Positions 46,661 through 55,920 of a stretch of DNA of 64,000 nucleotides are shown one piece after another. The notes under the pieces are model-generated. The model was given only the letters and a program-made list of their open reading frames with translations, was not told the origin of the DNA and made no database searches. A program made the translations under genes and the position numbers. Location: assembly GCA_964531675.1 (NCBI GenBank), contig CAZHFW010000017.1, positions 15,047 to 79,046 of the forward strand, given 5' to 3'. The first letter of the stretch is position 1. Each line of letters opens with the position of its first letter. The DNA is from CAZHFW01 sp964531675 (GTDB lineage: Bacteria; Planctomycetota; Phycisphaerae; Phycisphaerales; UBA1924).

Positions 46661-48088
46661 TCAACATTCAATAATGTGCACCGCGACATTCACCGCCAGC
46701 CCACCCTCGGCGGTCTCCTTGTACTTGCTCTGCATGTCCTTGGCGGTGGCCCACATCGTCTTGACCACGCCGTCGAGCGTGACCTTGGCGTGCTTGGGGT
46801 CGCTCTCCATCGCGATGTTGGCCGCGGTGATCGCCTTGATCGCGCCCATGGTGTTCCGCTCGATGCACGGGATCTGCACCAGCCCGCCGATGGGATCGCA
46901 GGTCATGCCCAGGTGGTGCTCCATCGCGATCTCGGCCGCCATCAGCGCCCGCGCCGGATCGGCCCCGAGGCAATGCGCCAGACCCGCCGCCGCCATGGCG
47001 CTGGAGACGCCGATCTCGGCCTGACATCCCCCCATCGCGGCGCTGATGGTCGCGCCCTTCTTGAAGATGCTCCCGACCTCGCCCGCGACGAGCAGGAACT
47101 GGACGACGCCATCCTCTCCCTGAATCGCAGCGTTGTTCTGGCAGAACAGGTCGTAGTACATCAGCACCGCGGGAATGACGCCCGCAGCGCCATTGGTCGG
47201 CGCGGTCACCACCCGCCCGAACGCAGCATTCTCCTCATTGACCGCCAGCGCGAAGCACGACACCCACTTGAGGATCTCGTTGAACTCCACGCCGCGGGCC
47301 CGCACCGAGTCTTTCCACGCCGGGATCGTCGAGGGCGCCACATCGCGCAGCATCTTGCGGTTCATCCCCGCAGCTCGCCTCATCACGCTCAGCCCGCCGG
47401 GCAGCACGCCCTCGGTGTGGCATCCGCGATGGATGCACTCCTGCATCACGCGCCAGATGTTCAGGAGGCCCTCACGCACGCCTTCCCGGGTGCGCCACGT
47501 CAGCTCGTTGCGCAGCACGATGTCGGGAATCCCCGCGTTCTGCTCGGCGCAGTACTTCAGAAGCTCCTCGCCAAGCTCGATGGGGAACGGGAGCTTGCGG
47601 CGCTGGTGATCGTCCGCGTCGGCGCCTTCCTGCACCACGAACCCGCCGCCCACGGAGTAATACGTCTCGGCGCGCTCCGTCCCGTCCGGAAAGACCGCGG
47701 TGAAGCGCAGCCCGTTGGCGTGAAAGGGCAAAGACTCCCGCATGTGGAAGACGATGTTCTTCGTGGGATCGAAGGGCCTCGCCTCGCCGCCGCCCAGCGG
47801 CAGGGTCTGCTCGCGATAGATCCGCTCGATCTTCCCCCACAGGGAGGACGGGGCGCACGTGACGGGGTCCTCGCCCGCGAGCCCGAGCATGACCGCGAAG
47901 TCGGTGCCGTGACCTTTCCCGGTCTTGGCCAGAGAGCCATAGAGATCGCACCGGACGCTGCGCACCATGGCGATCTCGGGGCCGAGCGCCGCGAGGAAAC
48001 GCTGCGCCGCCCGCCAGGGGCCCATGGTGTGCGAGCTGGAGGGACCGACGCCGATCTTGAAAATGTCGAAAACGCTGATGGATTCCAC
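46661..48088 (-). CDS. sdaA: L-serine ammonia-lyase, iron-sulfur type
   Basis: Deaminates L-serine to pyruvate and ammonia using a [4Fe-4S] cluster. The 475 aa fuse the beta (about 1-160) and alpha domains, the single-chain form of many Gram-negatives. Start ISVFDIFKIGVGPSSSHTMGP and cluster-region cysteines in GLAHCLGADPARA, MTCDPIGGLVQIPCIERN are clear. The GTG at 48088 is the only start near the conserved beginning; it has no Shine-Dalgarno. It is divergent from the hydroxyproline genes with a 90-bp gap. Confidence 0.95.
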   Translation of the reverse strand: MESISVFDIFKIGVGPSSSHTMGPWRAAQRFLAALGPEIAMVRSVRCDLYGSLAKTGKGHGTDFAVMLGLAGEDPVTCAPSSLWGKIERIYREQTLPLGGGEARPFDPTKNIVFHMRESLPFHANGLRFTAVFPDGTERAETYYSVGGGFVVQEGADADDHQRRKLPFPIELGEELLKYCAEQNAGIPDIVLRNELTWRTREGVREGLLNIWRVMQECIHRGCHTEGVLPGGLSVMRRAAGMNRKMLRDVAPSTIPAWKDSVRARGVEFNEILKWVSCFALAVNEENAAFGRVVTAPTNGAAGVIPAVLMYYDLFCQNNAAIQGEDGVVQFLLVAGEVGSIFKKGATISAAMGGCQAEIGVSSAMAAAGLAHCLGADPARALMAAEIAMEHHLGMTCDPIGGLVQIPCIERNTMGAIKAITAANIAMESDPKHAKVTLDGVVKTMWATAKDMQSKYKETAEGGLAVNVAVHIIEC

Positions 48089-48095
48089 GGGGCGA

Positions 48096-48101
48096 ATGCT
48101 A
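48096..48101 (-). promoter_or_regulatory. Putative -10 hexamer of a leaderless sdaA promoter
   Basis: On the minus strand TAGCAT ends 7 nt before the sdaA GTG; no Shine-Dalgarno is seen. Confidence 0.4.
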
Positions 48102-48178
48102 TTGGGGCCCCGCCCCCGCGACGACCGCGATACGCTGTTTCGCTCCAGTCGCCTTTTCCCCCAAGATGTGGGACGCGT

Positions 48179-49126
48179 ATGCAGACCATTCACACCGTTG
48201 ATTCGCACACCGAAGGCGAGCCCACCCGCGTGGTCATCAAGGGCGGGCCCGACCTGGGCCAGGGCACCGTCGCGGATCAGGCCCGCGTTTTCCGTGAACG
48301 CTTCGACCACCTCCGCTCCGCGATCGTCAACGAGCCCCGGGGGAACGACGCCATCGTCGGGGCCCTGATCGTACCGTCAACCCTCCAGGGCGCCGTTTGC
48401 GGCGTCATCTTCTTCAACAACGTCGGCCTGCTCAACGCCTGCGGCCACGGCACGATCGGGCTGGCCGCCACGCTCCGCCACCTCGGAAAGATCGGCCCCG
48501 GTCGGCACGTCGTCGAAACCCCCGTCGGCCCCGTCGCGATCAACCTCGCCAACGACGGATCGGTCTCCATCGACAACGTCCCGTCGTACCGGCACCGCCA
48601 CAACGTGTTCGTCGACTTCGACTTCGAGGGCCGTCGACACACCGTCGAAGGGGATATCGCCTGGGGAGGCAACTGGTTCTTCCTCGCCAGCGATCACGAC
48701 CAGACGCTCTCTCCCCGCAATCTCGACCACCTCACCGCGTACACCTGGGCGATCCGCCAGGCGCTGGAGCGCGAGCACATCACCGGCGCAGACGACGGCG
48801 TCATCGACCACATCGAGCTCTTCGGCCCGCCCTCCCGCGACGACTGTGACTCCAAGAACTTCGTCCTCTGCCCGGGCCGTGCCTACGACCGCTCGCCCTG
48901 CGGCACCGGAACCAGCGCCAAGATGGCCTGCCTCGTCGCGGACGGGAAACTCAAGCCAGGCCAGACCTGGCGTCAGGAATCCATCATCGGCTCACGCTTC
49001 GTCGGATCGGTCCGCATCGAAGGGGACAAGATCTACCCCACCATCGCCGGGGCAGCGTACATCACCGCCGAGAACACGCTGCTGATCGACCCCAACGACC
49101 CGTTCCGTCACGGCATCCGCCTTTGA
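48179..49126 (+). CDS. 4-hydroxyproline 2-epimerase (proline racemase superfamily)
   Basis: A 315-aa cofactor-free epimerase that turns trans-4-hydroxy-L-proline into cis-4-hydroxy-D-proline. Both catalytic cysteines are present: C88 in NACGHGTIG and C241 in DRSPCGTGTSAK; the two-Cys pattern fits racemase/epimerase and not the Thr-containing dehydratase branch. The opening TVDSHTEGEPTRVV is family typical. The downstream DapA-family gene is a known genomic partner for hydroxyproline catabolism, which supports the epimerase call over proline racemase. Ribosome binding site not obvious. Confidence 0.88.
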   Translation: MQTIHTVDSHTEGEPTRVVIKGGPDLGQGTVADQARVFRERFDHLRSAIVNEPRGNDAIVGALIVPSTLQGAVCGVIFFNNVGLLNACGHGTIGLAATLRHLGKIGPGRHVVETPVGPVAINLANDGSVSIDNVPSYRHRHNVFVDFDFEGRRHTVEGDIAWGGNWFFLASDHDQTLSPRNLDHLTAYTWAIRQALEREHITGADDGVIDHIELFGPPSRDDCDSKNFVLCPGRAYDRSPCGTGTSAKMACLVADGKLKPGQTWRQESIIGSRFVGSVRIEGDKIYPTIAGAAYITAENTLLIDPNDPFRHGIRL

Positions 49127-49150
49127 GCACCACCCGCGAGAATCCTCCGC

Positions 49151-50062
49151 ATGAACCGCACCGACTGGCACGGCGTCATCCCCGCGATCACCACGCCTTA
49201 CGCGTCCGATCTCTCCATCGATCACGCGTTCGTGCGCACACACACGACCCTGCTCATCGACGCCGGATGCCGGGGCATCGTCACGCCGGGCTCCCTCGGT
49301 GAAGGCGCAACCCTGAGCCGTGAAGAGAAGTCGGCGTTGTGGAAGACCTGCGTGCAGGCCGTTGGACACCGAGCGCCGGTGATCGCGGCCATCGCCTCCG
49401 CTTCCACCTCCGACGCGGTCACGCTCGCCCAGGACGCCCGCAACGCCGGATGCAAAGGACTGATGGTCCTGCCGCCGTACCTCTACAAGGGAGCCTGGCG
49501 CGAGACCAGGGCGCACTTCGAGGCGATCTTCCGCGCCACCGATCTCTCGTGCATGCTCTACAACAACCCCATCGCCTACGGCGTGGACACGACGCCCGAG
49601 CAGATCGCCGAACTCGCCGCCGCAAATCCCAATCTTCACGCGGTCAAGGAGTCGAGCGCCGATGTCCGCCGCATTCACGCGATCCGCGCCGTCCTCGGAG
49701 ACCGGCTCGCCCTGTTCATGGGCGTGGACGACGCCCTCGTGGAAGGCGTGCAGGCGGGCGCGGTGGGCTGGATCGCGGGGCTGGTCAACGCCCTTCCCAA
49801 GGAGTCGGTGGAGCTCTTCAGGCTCGCCCGCGAGGGCGGCTCGCCCGCGCTGGACGCGCTCTACCACTGGTTCCTGCCGCTGCTGCGCATGGACGTGACC
49901 TATGACTTCGTGCAGCTCATCAAGCTCGTGCAGGCCGAGGTCGGGCTGGTCGGTTCGGGAGGGCCGGTGACTCGCCCCCCCAGGCTGCTGCCCGAGGGGG
50001 CCGAGCTGGCCCAGATCAGATCGCAGATCCGCCGGTCGCTCGAGGCCCGTCCACGCCTCTAA
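49151..50062 (+). CDS. DapA/NanA-family lyase, probably pyrroline-4-hydroxy-2-carboxylate deaminase
   Basis: A 303-aa class I aldolase-fold enzyme. The Schiff-base lysine is K166 (HAVKESS), the Tyr of the proton relay is Y137 (MLYNNP), and the amino-terminal GVIPAITTPY plus GSLGEGATLS are typical. DHDPS proper would have TTGE in place of GSLGE. Placement 24 bp after the hydroxyproline epimerase suggests the deaminase that gives alpha-ketoglutarate semialdehyde in hydroxyproline breakdown. The D-amino-acid oxidase and dehydrogenase steps are not in the window. Function is context-based inference. Confidence 0.82.
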   Translation: MNRTDWHGVIPAITTPYASDLSIDHAFVRTHTTLLIDAGCRGIVTPGSLGEGATLSREEKSALWKTCVQAVGHRAPVIAAIASASTSDAVTLAQDARNAGCKGLMVLPPYLYKGAWRETRAHFEAIFRATDLSCMLYNNPIAYGVDTTPEQIAELAAANPNLHAVKESSADVRRIHAIRAVLGDRLALFMGVDDALVEGVQAGAVGWIAGLVNALPKESVELFRLAREGGSPALDALYHWFLPLLRMDVTYDFVQLIKLVQAEVGLVGSGGPVTRPPRLLPEGAELAQIRSQIRRSLEARPRL

Positions 50063-50079
50063 GATGAAGCGTCCGCCCG

Positions 50080-50166
50080 GGTGGGGTGGCAGAGTGGTCG
50101 AATGCGCCGGTCTTGAAAACCGGTAAACCCGTCAGGGTTTCGCGGGTTCGAATCCCGCCCCCACCG
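50080..50166 (+). tRNA. tRNA-Ser (anticodon UGA)
   Basis: An 87-nt class II tRNA. Acceptor GGTGGGG pairs with CCCCACC, discriminator G at 50166; anticodon stem CCGGT/ACCGG encloses CTTGAAA with anticodon TGA at 50114-50116; a long variable arm (around ACCCGTCAGGGTTT) fits serine; T arm GCGGG-TTCGAAT-CCCGC. CCA is not encoded. It reads UCA-family serine codons. Confidence 0.97.
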
Positions 50167-50345
50167 CTTTTGCGCTCCGAGGCTGATAACGCCCCGGGGG
50201 CAACGCCTGTTTATCCCGGAGTTCCGCCTTTAAGGGGGAAGGGTCCGCACAGCTCCGCCCACACCCTGATCCCGCGCAGCAGGCCGCCCGATGAGTGCCC
50301 GGTCCGGACCTCTCCGGATTCCCAGCACTTCGATCGGGGTTCAAG

Positions 50346-52046
50346 ATGTTCAATCTGCGTGATCTGAGCGTGCGCGCCAAGCTGACGGCGCTGGTCAGCC
50401 TTCCCGTCGCGGGTCTTGCGATTTTCGCCGCGGTGACCGTCAACACCTTGAACCAGGTCCAGGTTCGCGGCCCGATCTACCAGCGCATCGTCGAGAACAA
50501 GGACGTCATCGCGGACATCCTGCCTCCGCCTTGCTACATCGTCGAAGCGTTCATGACCGCATCGCAGATCGCCAACCGCGAGGGTCCCGCCGAGGCGCAG
50601 GCGCTCATCGCCCGGGTCGGAAAGCTCCGCGAGGACTTCGAGACGCGCATCACGTATTGGGAACAGACGCTCGAGAAGTCCGAACTCAAGACCGCGTTCG
50701 TCGAGGACTCGGTCAGGCCCGCCCGCAAGTTCTTCGAGACGTTCGAGACCCAGATGGTCCCCGCGGTCCGCTCGGGCGACCTGAAGAAGGCCCGTGAGGT
50801 GCTCAGCGAGCGCCTCGAGCCCCTGTACGAACAGAACCGCGCCGCGGTCGACAAGGTCGTCCAGCTCGCCAACCACCGGGCCACGACCGACGAGCGGGAC
50901 GCGGAAGCCAAGGTTCAGGCCGCCGATTCGCTCCTGCTCTCGATGGGCGTCGGCGTGGCCGGCGCTTCACTGATCCTGGGCTGGCTCCTGAGCCGCCAGA
51001 TGTCCCGCCAGCTCGGCGAGGTCGTCTCGGCGCTCAAGGCCGCTGCCGAAGGCGATGGAGACCTCCGTCGTCGGATCGCGTGCGACGACAAGTCCGAGAT
51101 CGGCGAGCTCTCGCGCTGCTTCAACCAGTTCTCCTCCCGCGTCGGCGCGATCATCGCGGACATGCGCAACGTCGCCGCGGAGGTCCGCACCGGGACCGAA
51201 ACGATCGCCGCAGCCAACGAAGAGACCAGCCGCTCGATGGAGCTTCAGTCCGACAACGTCCGCCAGATCACGCGCGTCGTCGACGAACTCGCCGAGTTCG
51301 CCTCGGGCGTCGCCGAACAGGCCCAGTCGGCCAACACCGCAGCCAAGCAGGCCGGCTCGGTCGCGACCGAGGGTGATCAGGTCGTCGCGCAGACGATCGA
51401 GAGCATGCAGGTGATCGAGTCCACCGTCGCCGCGGGCGCCGAGAGCGTCCTCTCCCTGGGAAGCCGCTCCGAGCAGATCGGGAAGATCATCGAGGTCATC
51501 AAGGACATCGCCGACCAGACCAACCTCCTGGCCCTCAACGCCGCCATCGAAGCGGCCCGCGCCGGCGAGCACGGCCGGGGCTTTGCGGTCGTCGCCGACG
51601 AGGTCCGCAAGCTCGCCGAACGCACCACAACCGCGACCAAGGAAGTCACCAGCGCCATCGGGCAGATCCAGTCCGACACCCAGGACGCGGTCCAGCGCAT
51701 GACCGCGGGCAAGGAACAGGTCCGCCGGGGCGTCGAGCTGGCCGCCTCCGCGAGCGATGGCCTCCGCCGCATCGTGACCACGGTCCAGGAGACCGCCAGC
51801 CTCATCACCCTCATCGCCGACTCCGCCGACCGCCAGGCGACCCTCGGCGAAGAGATCCGCAAGCACGTCTCCACCATCAACGCGTCCGCGGACGAGGTTT
51901 CCCGCGCCAACACGCAGACGGGCCGCGCCGCCTTCGCGCTCAACGACAAGGCCCAGCGCCTCCACAGCGTGGTCAGCCGCTTCCAGCTCGAGGATTCCGC
52001 GGACGCCGCCCAGCCAAAGGCCGTCTCGAAAACCGGGACGCGCTGA
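50346..52046 (+). CDS. Methyl-accepting chemotaxis protein
   Basis: A 566-aa transmembrane chemoreceptor. TM1 is about 13-34 (LTALVSLPVAGLAIFAAVTV), a four-helix periplasmic sensor spans about 35-195, TM2 is about 197-218 (LLLSMGVGVAGASLILGWLL), then HAMP (about 218-270) and a signalling rod. The hairpin tip DQTNLLALNAAIEAARAGE at about 390-410 is the CheA/CheW contact. No CheR-tethering pentapeptide ends the protein. No che genes are nearby. With the MotA/MotB pair it suggests that the organism is motile at some stage. Convergent with tolC-like gene, 6 bp apart. Confidence 0.95.
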   Translation: MFNLRDLSVRAKLTALVSLPVAGLAIFAAVTVNTLNQVQVRGPIYQRIVENKDVIADILPPPCYIVEAFMTASQIANREGPAEAQALIARVGKLREDFETRITYWEQTLEKSELKTAFVEDSVRPARKFFETFETQMVPAVRSGDLKKAREVLSERLEPLYEQNRAAVDKVVQLANHRATTDERDAEAKVQAADSLLLSMGVGVAGASLILGWLLSRQMSRQLGEVVSALKAAAEGDGDLRRRIACDDKSEIGELSRCFNQFSSRVGAIIADMRNVAAEVRTGTETIAAANEETSRSMELQSDNVRQITRVVDELAEFASGVAEQAQSANTAAKQAGSVATEGDQVVAQTIESMQVIESTVAAGAESVLSLGSRSEQIGKIIEVIKDIADQTNLLALNAAIEAARAGEHGRGFAVVADEVRKLAERTTTATKEVTSAIGQIQSDTQDAVQRMTAGKEQVRRGVELAASASDGLRRIVTTVQETASLITLIADSADRQATLGEEIRKHVSTINASADEVSRANTQTGRAAFALNDKAQRLHSVVSRFQLEDSADAAQPKAVSKTGTR

Positions 52047-52052
52047 TCCTCC

Positions 52053-53807
52053 TCAGGATCCGGCCGCGGGCTTGATGGGCTCGCCGTGCTCGGTCAGCGG
52101 AGGCCGATCGCTTGGCAGATCGGTCGGCGTGGGCTCGTTCCCCGTCGCGGTGGGCGCGGGCGACCACTCCACCCGGCTGGCGCCGAGCAGCACGCCGACC
52201 GCGAACGCCAGGTCCACCTGCGAGACCTGATAGTCCGCCAGGGCCTGCACCTCGGCCGACTGGGAGTCGGCGAGCTTGGCCGCCGCATCGAGCACGTCCG
52301 TGCTCGTCGACGCGCCGACCTCGAACTGCCTCTGCTCGGCCTGCAACGTGCGGGCCGCGAGGATCGAGGCTTGGCGCGCCGCCAGAATCCGCTGCCAACC
52401 GGTGCGGATGGTGTCCAGCGCGTCGAGCGTCTCCTGACGGATGGAGAGTTCGCGGGCCTCGCGCGAGGAGAGCCGCTGCAGCCGCCTGAGGATCGACTCG
52501 CGGAGCACGGACTTGGCCTGCTCGTTCCACAAGGGCACGTCGGCTGCGAATCCGAGCTGCCAGTCCTCGTAACGGTTGCGGATGGTCTGTGACCACGCCC
52601 CGCCAAAGTCGTTGTTGAGCCCGTTCACGCGGTACGTGTAGTCCAGCGCGAAACTCGGGAGCGTCTGGTTCTTGTTGTACTCGATCGACACCGCGTCGGC
52701 CGCGAGCCTCAGTTCGAGCTCGAGCAGCTCCATGCGGTTGGCCAGCGCGGTCTTCACCGCCTTCTCGGGATCGAACTCGTACTCGACCGGATCCGGAGGC
52801 GTGGTGGGAACGATGACCGTCTGCGTCTCCACATCGAGCCCGGGGAGGTTGATCACCTTCTTGAGCTCACGTTGCCTCTGGAGCACCGCGTTCTCCGCCA
52901 GGATGATCGACTCGAGCCGCTCGGCAAGGCCCGCCTCGGCGCGCGTGACTTCGATCTCCGCCGCTGCACCGCCCGCGACGCGGCGTTTGGCGCGTTCGAG
53001 CTGCTCGTTGGCAAGCTCGTACTGCTTCTGCCTGACCTCGAGCTCGCCGCGCGACTGGTAGAGCCTCCAATACGCGCGGTCGACCGCCGCAAGCTGACGG
53101 ATCACCTCGAGCTTGGTCCTCGCCTCATCGGCCTGGCGGTTGTAGTTGGCGATGCGGATGCTGGCGTTGTTCACGCTTCGTCCGGCGTTCCGCAAAAGCT
53201 CGTGGCTCACCGAGAACTGCACGTCGGCGGTGTAGGCCGGGTTGAGCGTCGAGAACCCGTTGTTGTTGCGGTTCCGCGACATGGGCAGACTCACCGTCGC
53301 GGTGCCGCCCGTGCGCAGCGGGATGCGGACGCCGGGCTCCGCGGTGATGCTCTGGGATTGCGAGCTGTTGAGCGTGGACGCGGTCGGCTGATCGAACTCC
53401 GCCCAGCTTCCCCGCGCCGTGAACGCGGACTCGAACTTGGCGCGCTCGTGGTTCAGATTCTCGTTGGCGAGCGTGGGATCGAACGAGACGACCTTCAGGT
53501 CAAGGTTGTGCTCCAGGGCCGAGTCGCGGGCCGCGTCGAGCGTGATCTCCATCTTCTCCAGGTTCGCGAACCGGTTCCGCGAGAAGCGTTTGGCCGCCGC
53601 TGCCTCGACATCCGTCGCCGGCGCAGGCATCGGGGCCTTCTGGAACCGATCAAGCCTGACGCGGTCCACGCTCCGGAACGTCTCGGGCGAGAGGTTCTTG
53701 CCCAGATCCGATTCGTACTCCAGGAACGGACTCTGACACCCGCTCAGGGCAAGGCCCGCAGAGGTCACCGTCAGGATCACCAGCCTTTTCCGTTGCGTGT
53801 CACCCAC
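52053..53807 (-). CDS. TolC-family outer-membrane efflux lipoprotein
   Basis: A 584-aa outer-membrane channel subunit. A signal with lipobox LSGC gives lipidated C24. Two OEP repeats are seen: about 95-320 (ITLDAARDSALEHNLDL and the long helix AVDRAYWRLYQSRGELEVRQKQ) and about 340-560 (LDALDTIRTGWQRILAARQASILAARTLQAE, TSTDVLDAAAKLADSQ). The Pro/Thr-rich end is disordered. The GTG start has AAAGG upstream. It is the last gene of an MFP-ATPase-permease-TolC operon and supplies the outer-membrane exit duct. Confidence 0.92.
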   Translation of the reverse strand: MGDTQRKRLVILTVTSAGLALSGCQSPFLEYESDLGKNLSPETFRSVDRVRLDRFQKAPMPAPATDVEAAAAKRFSRNRFANLEKMEITLDAARDSALEHNLDLKVVSFDPTLANENLNHERAKFESAFTARGSWAEFDQPTASTLNSSQSQSITAEPGVRIPLRTGGTATVSLPMSRNRNNNGFSTLNPAYTADVQFSVSHELLRNAGRSVNNASIRIANYNRQADEARTKLEVIRQLAAVDRAYWRLYQSRGELEVRQKQYELANEQLERAKRRVAGGAAAEIEVTRAEAGLAERLESIILAENAVLQRQRELKKVINLPGLDVETQTVIVPTTPPDPVEYEFDPEKAVKTALANRMELLELELRLAADAVSIEYNKNQTLPSFALDYTYRVNGLNNDFGGAWSQTIRNRYEDWQLGFAADVPLWNEQAKSVLRESILRRLQRLSSREARELSIRQETLDALDTIRTGWQRILAARQASILAARTLQAEQRQFEVGASTSTDVLDAAAKLADSQSAEVQALADYQVSQVDLAFAVGVLLGASRVEWSPAPTATGNEPTPTDLPSDRPPLTEHGEPIKPAAGS

Positions 53808-53880
53808 GTTCCCGCGCCTTTCGACATTGCCCCAACTGATCCGACCATCGCCCCGACCAAGGCCTCGAACAACCGCCCAA

Positions 53881-55119
53881 TCACTCGTGACGCAAAGCCT
53901 CGATGGGATCGAGCCGGGCCGCCTTGATCGCCGGGAACATCCCGAAGATCACGCCCGTCGCGCCCGAGAAGCCCACCGCCACCGCGACCGCCCACACCGG
54001 CACGTTCGCCGCCTTCAGGGGCGAATCCGGGATCATCCGCAGCCCGTACACCGTGCCGTAGCCGATCGCCAGGCCGATCAGGCCTCCCATCAGGCACAGC
54101 ACGATCGCCTCGACCAGGAACTGCAGCAGGATCACCGAGGGCTTGGCCCCCACCGCCTTGCGCAGACCGATCTCGCGCGTGCGCTCGCTCACGCTCACGA
54201 GCATGATGTTCATGATGCCGATGCCGCCGACCAGGAGCGAGATCCCCACGATGCCTCCCGCGGCCATCGTGATCACGCGGGCGACCTTGTTGAACTGCTG
54301 GATGATCTGATCGATCGCCTCGACGCCGAACGTGTCCGGATCCGCCGGGCCGAGCTCGCGGACGCGCCGCATGTAGAGCTTCACCTCGGCCTTCACGTCC
54401 TCGAAAAGCTCCGGGCCCTTGGACTGTCCCACGACGTACATCATCGGCTCGGGACGGATCATCACGCCCGTCGCGAACGGGATGAACACCTCGGTCTGCG
54501 CCTCGTTGCCCCCGAACATCGGGCTCGGCGCCCGCGTCTCCACCACGCCCACCACCATGAACCGGCGTCCCCCGATGAGCACGTACTGCCCCGTCGGATC
54601 GCCCGGCATGTTGAGCTCGGCCAGCCCCTTGTCGTTGATCAGGCAGACCTGACGGCGTTCCTGCTCATCGATCCACGAGAACGTGCGCCCCGCGGTCACG
54701 AACCGCTGCTCGATGTCGTGCCACTCGGGCCAGATCCCCTGGATGCTCACGAAGTCCTTGGAGCGCTCGCCATATTGCACCGTCGCGTTGATCTGCATGA
54801 TCGGGCTGATCCGCGCCAGCGAAGGGCAGTTGGCCATGAGCCCGTCGACCTGCCTCTTGGTGATGCGGATCTGCCGGAAGCTGAACCGCTCGCGCTGATC
54901 GTCGGGCCGCTTGGGGAAGATCCAGACCTTGTTGGCGCCGAGCGTCGCGAACTGATCGAGCACGTACTGCTTGAGCCCCGTGGTCGCGCCCACGATCGAG
55001 ATGACCGCCGAGACCGCGATGATGATGCCGAGCGTCGTGAGCATCGCGCGGAACTTGTTGACCCAGATCTGGGCCAGCGCCAGGAACACCGTCTGAAAGA
55101 GCAGCCTGACGACCATCAT
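53881..55119 (-). CDS. ABC transporter permease, MacB/FtsX type
   Basis: A 412-aa membrane subunit with the MacB topology: TM1 at about 22-45 (AMLTTLGIIIAVSAVISIVG), a large periplasmic domain (about 48-280), and three C-terminal helices (MAAGGIVGISLLVGGIGIMNIMLV, IVLCLMGGLIGLAIGY, VWAVAVAVGFSGATGVIFG). The motif SVSERTREIGLRKAVGA is diagnostic. MacB-type machines do mechanotransmission, exporting periplasmic peptides, lipoproteins or drugs. The ATG overlaps the ATPase stop (ATGA). Confidence 0.95.
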   Translation of the reverse strand: MMVVRLLFQTVFLALAQIWVNKFRAMLTTLGIIIAVSAVISIVGATTGLKQYVLDQFATLGANKVWIFPKRPDDQRERFSFRQIRITKRQVDGLMANCPSLARISPIMQINATVQYGERSKDFVSIQGIWPEWHDIEQRFVTAGRTFSWIDEQERRQVCLINDKGLAELNMPGDPTGQYVLIGGRRFMVVGVVETRAPSPMFGGNEAQTEVFIPFATGVMIRPEPMMYVVGQSKGPELFEDVKAEVKLYMRRVRELGPADPDTFGVEAIDQIIQQFNKVARVITMAAGGIVGISLLVGGIGIMNIMLVSVSERTREIGLRKAVGAKPSVILLQFLVEAIVLCLMGGLIGLAIGYGTVYGLRMIPDSPLKAANVPVWAVAVAVGFSGATGVIFGMFPAIKAARLDPIEALRHE

Positions 55120-55892
55120 GCCGCACCTCCGGTGCTCACCGCCGCCGCCTGCTGCTGTGCCGCCGACAGCGCCCGCGCCACGAAGTCGCGATGGATGGGA
55201 TCAAGATCCGTGGGGTGATCCGACACGATGAGTCCGTCGCGCAGCCGCACGATCCGCTTGGCGTGCCCCGCGATGTCCTCTTCGTGCGTCACGATCACGA
55301 TCGTCTGTCCTTCCTCGTGCAGCTTCTTGAACAGCGCGATGATCTCCTCGCTGGTCTTGCTGTCGAGGTTGCCCGTGGGCTCGTCCGCCAGCAGGATCGC
55401 CGGCTCGTTCACCAGGGCCCGCGCGATCGCCACGCGCTGCCTCTGACCGCCCGAGAGCTGGTTGGGCTTGTGGCCCATGCGGTGCTCCAGGCCCACGCGC
55501 TCAAGAGCCTGCACCGCCCGCCGCCGCGCGGTCCAGATGTTCCGCGCCGAATACAGCATCGGGAGCTGCACATTCTTCAGCGCGGTCGCACGGTTCAGGA
55601 GCTCAAAGCTCTGGAACACGAACCCGATCTCTTCATTGCGCACCTGCGCCAGCTGCGACGCGCTCATCCGCTGGGTCATCTTCCCCGCAAGCTCGTACAC
55701 CCCCGCGGTGGGCTTGTCGAGGCAACCCAGGATGTTCATGAGCGTGCTCTTGCCCGAGCCCGACGCGCCCATGATCGCGACGAACTCATTGCGCATGATC
55801 GTCAGGTCCACGCCCCGGAGCGCGTGCACCTTCTCGCTCCCGATGCGGTAGACCTTGTGCAGGCCCTTGATGCGGATGGCCGGACTGTTCAT
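55116..55892 (-). CDS. ABC transporter ATP-binding protein, MacB/LolD type
   Basis: A 258-aa ATPase partner of the permease; in E. coli MacB the two are fused. Walker A MGASGSGKST, Q-loop FVFQSFELL, signature LSGGQRQRVAIARA, Walker B ILLADEPTGNLD and switch His in IVTHEEDIAGHAKRIV. The last 30 residues (DLDPIHRDFVARALSAAQQQ) extend past the LolD core. It starts 28 bp after the membrane fusion protein and overlaps the permease by 4 bp. Confidence 0.95.
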   Translation of the reverse strand: MNSPAIRIKGLHKVYRIGSEKVHALRGVDLTIMRNEFVAIMGASGSGKSTLMNILGCLDKPTAGVYELAGKMTQRMSASQLAQVRNEEIGFVFQSFELLNRATALKNVQLPMLYSARNIWTARRRAVQALERVGLEHRMGHKPNQLSGGQRQRVAIARALVNEPAILLADEPTGNLDSKTSEEIIALFKKLHEEGQTIVIVTHEEDIAGHAKRIVRLRDGLIVSDHPTDLDPIHRDFVARALSAAQQQAAAVSTGGAA

Positions 55893-55920
55893 CACGTTCG
55901 CGTCGCTCCCGCGGACCTGT

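Noticed and set aside
46637..48178. Large open frame antisense to sdaA running into the hydroxyproline epimerase
   Set aside because: Only the part from 48179 matches a protein family; the upstream extension is the complement of sdaA.
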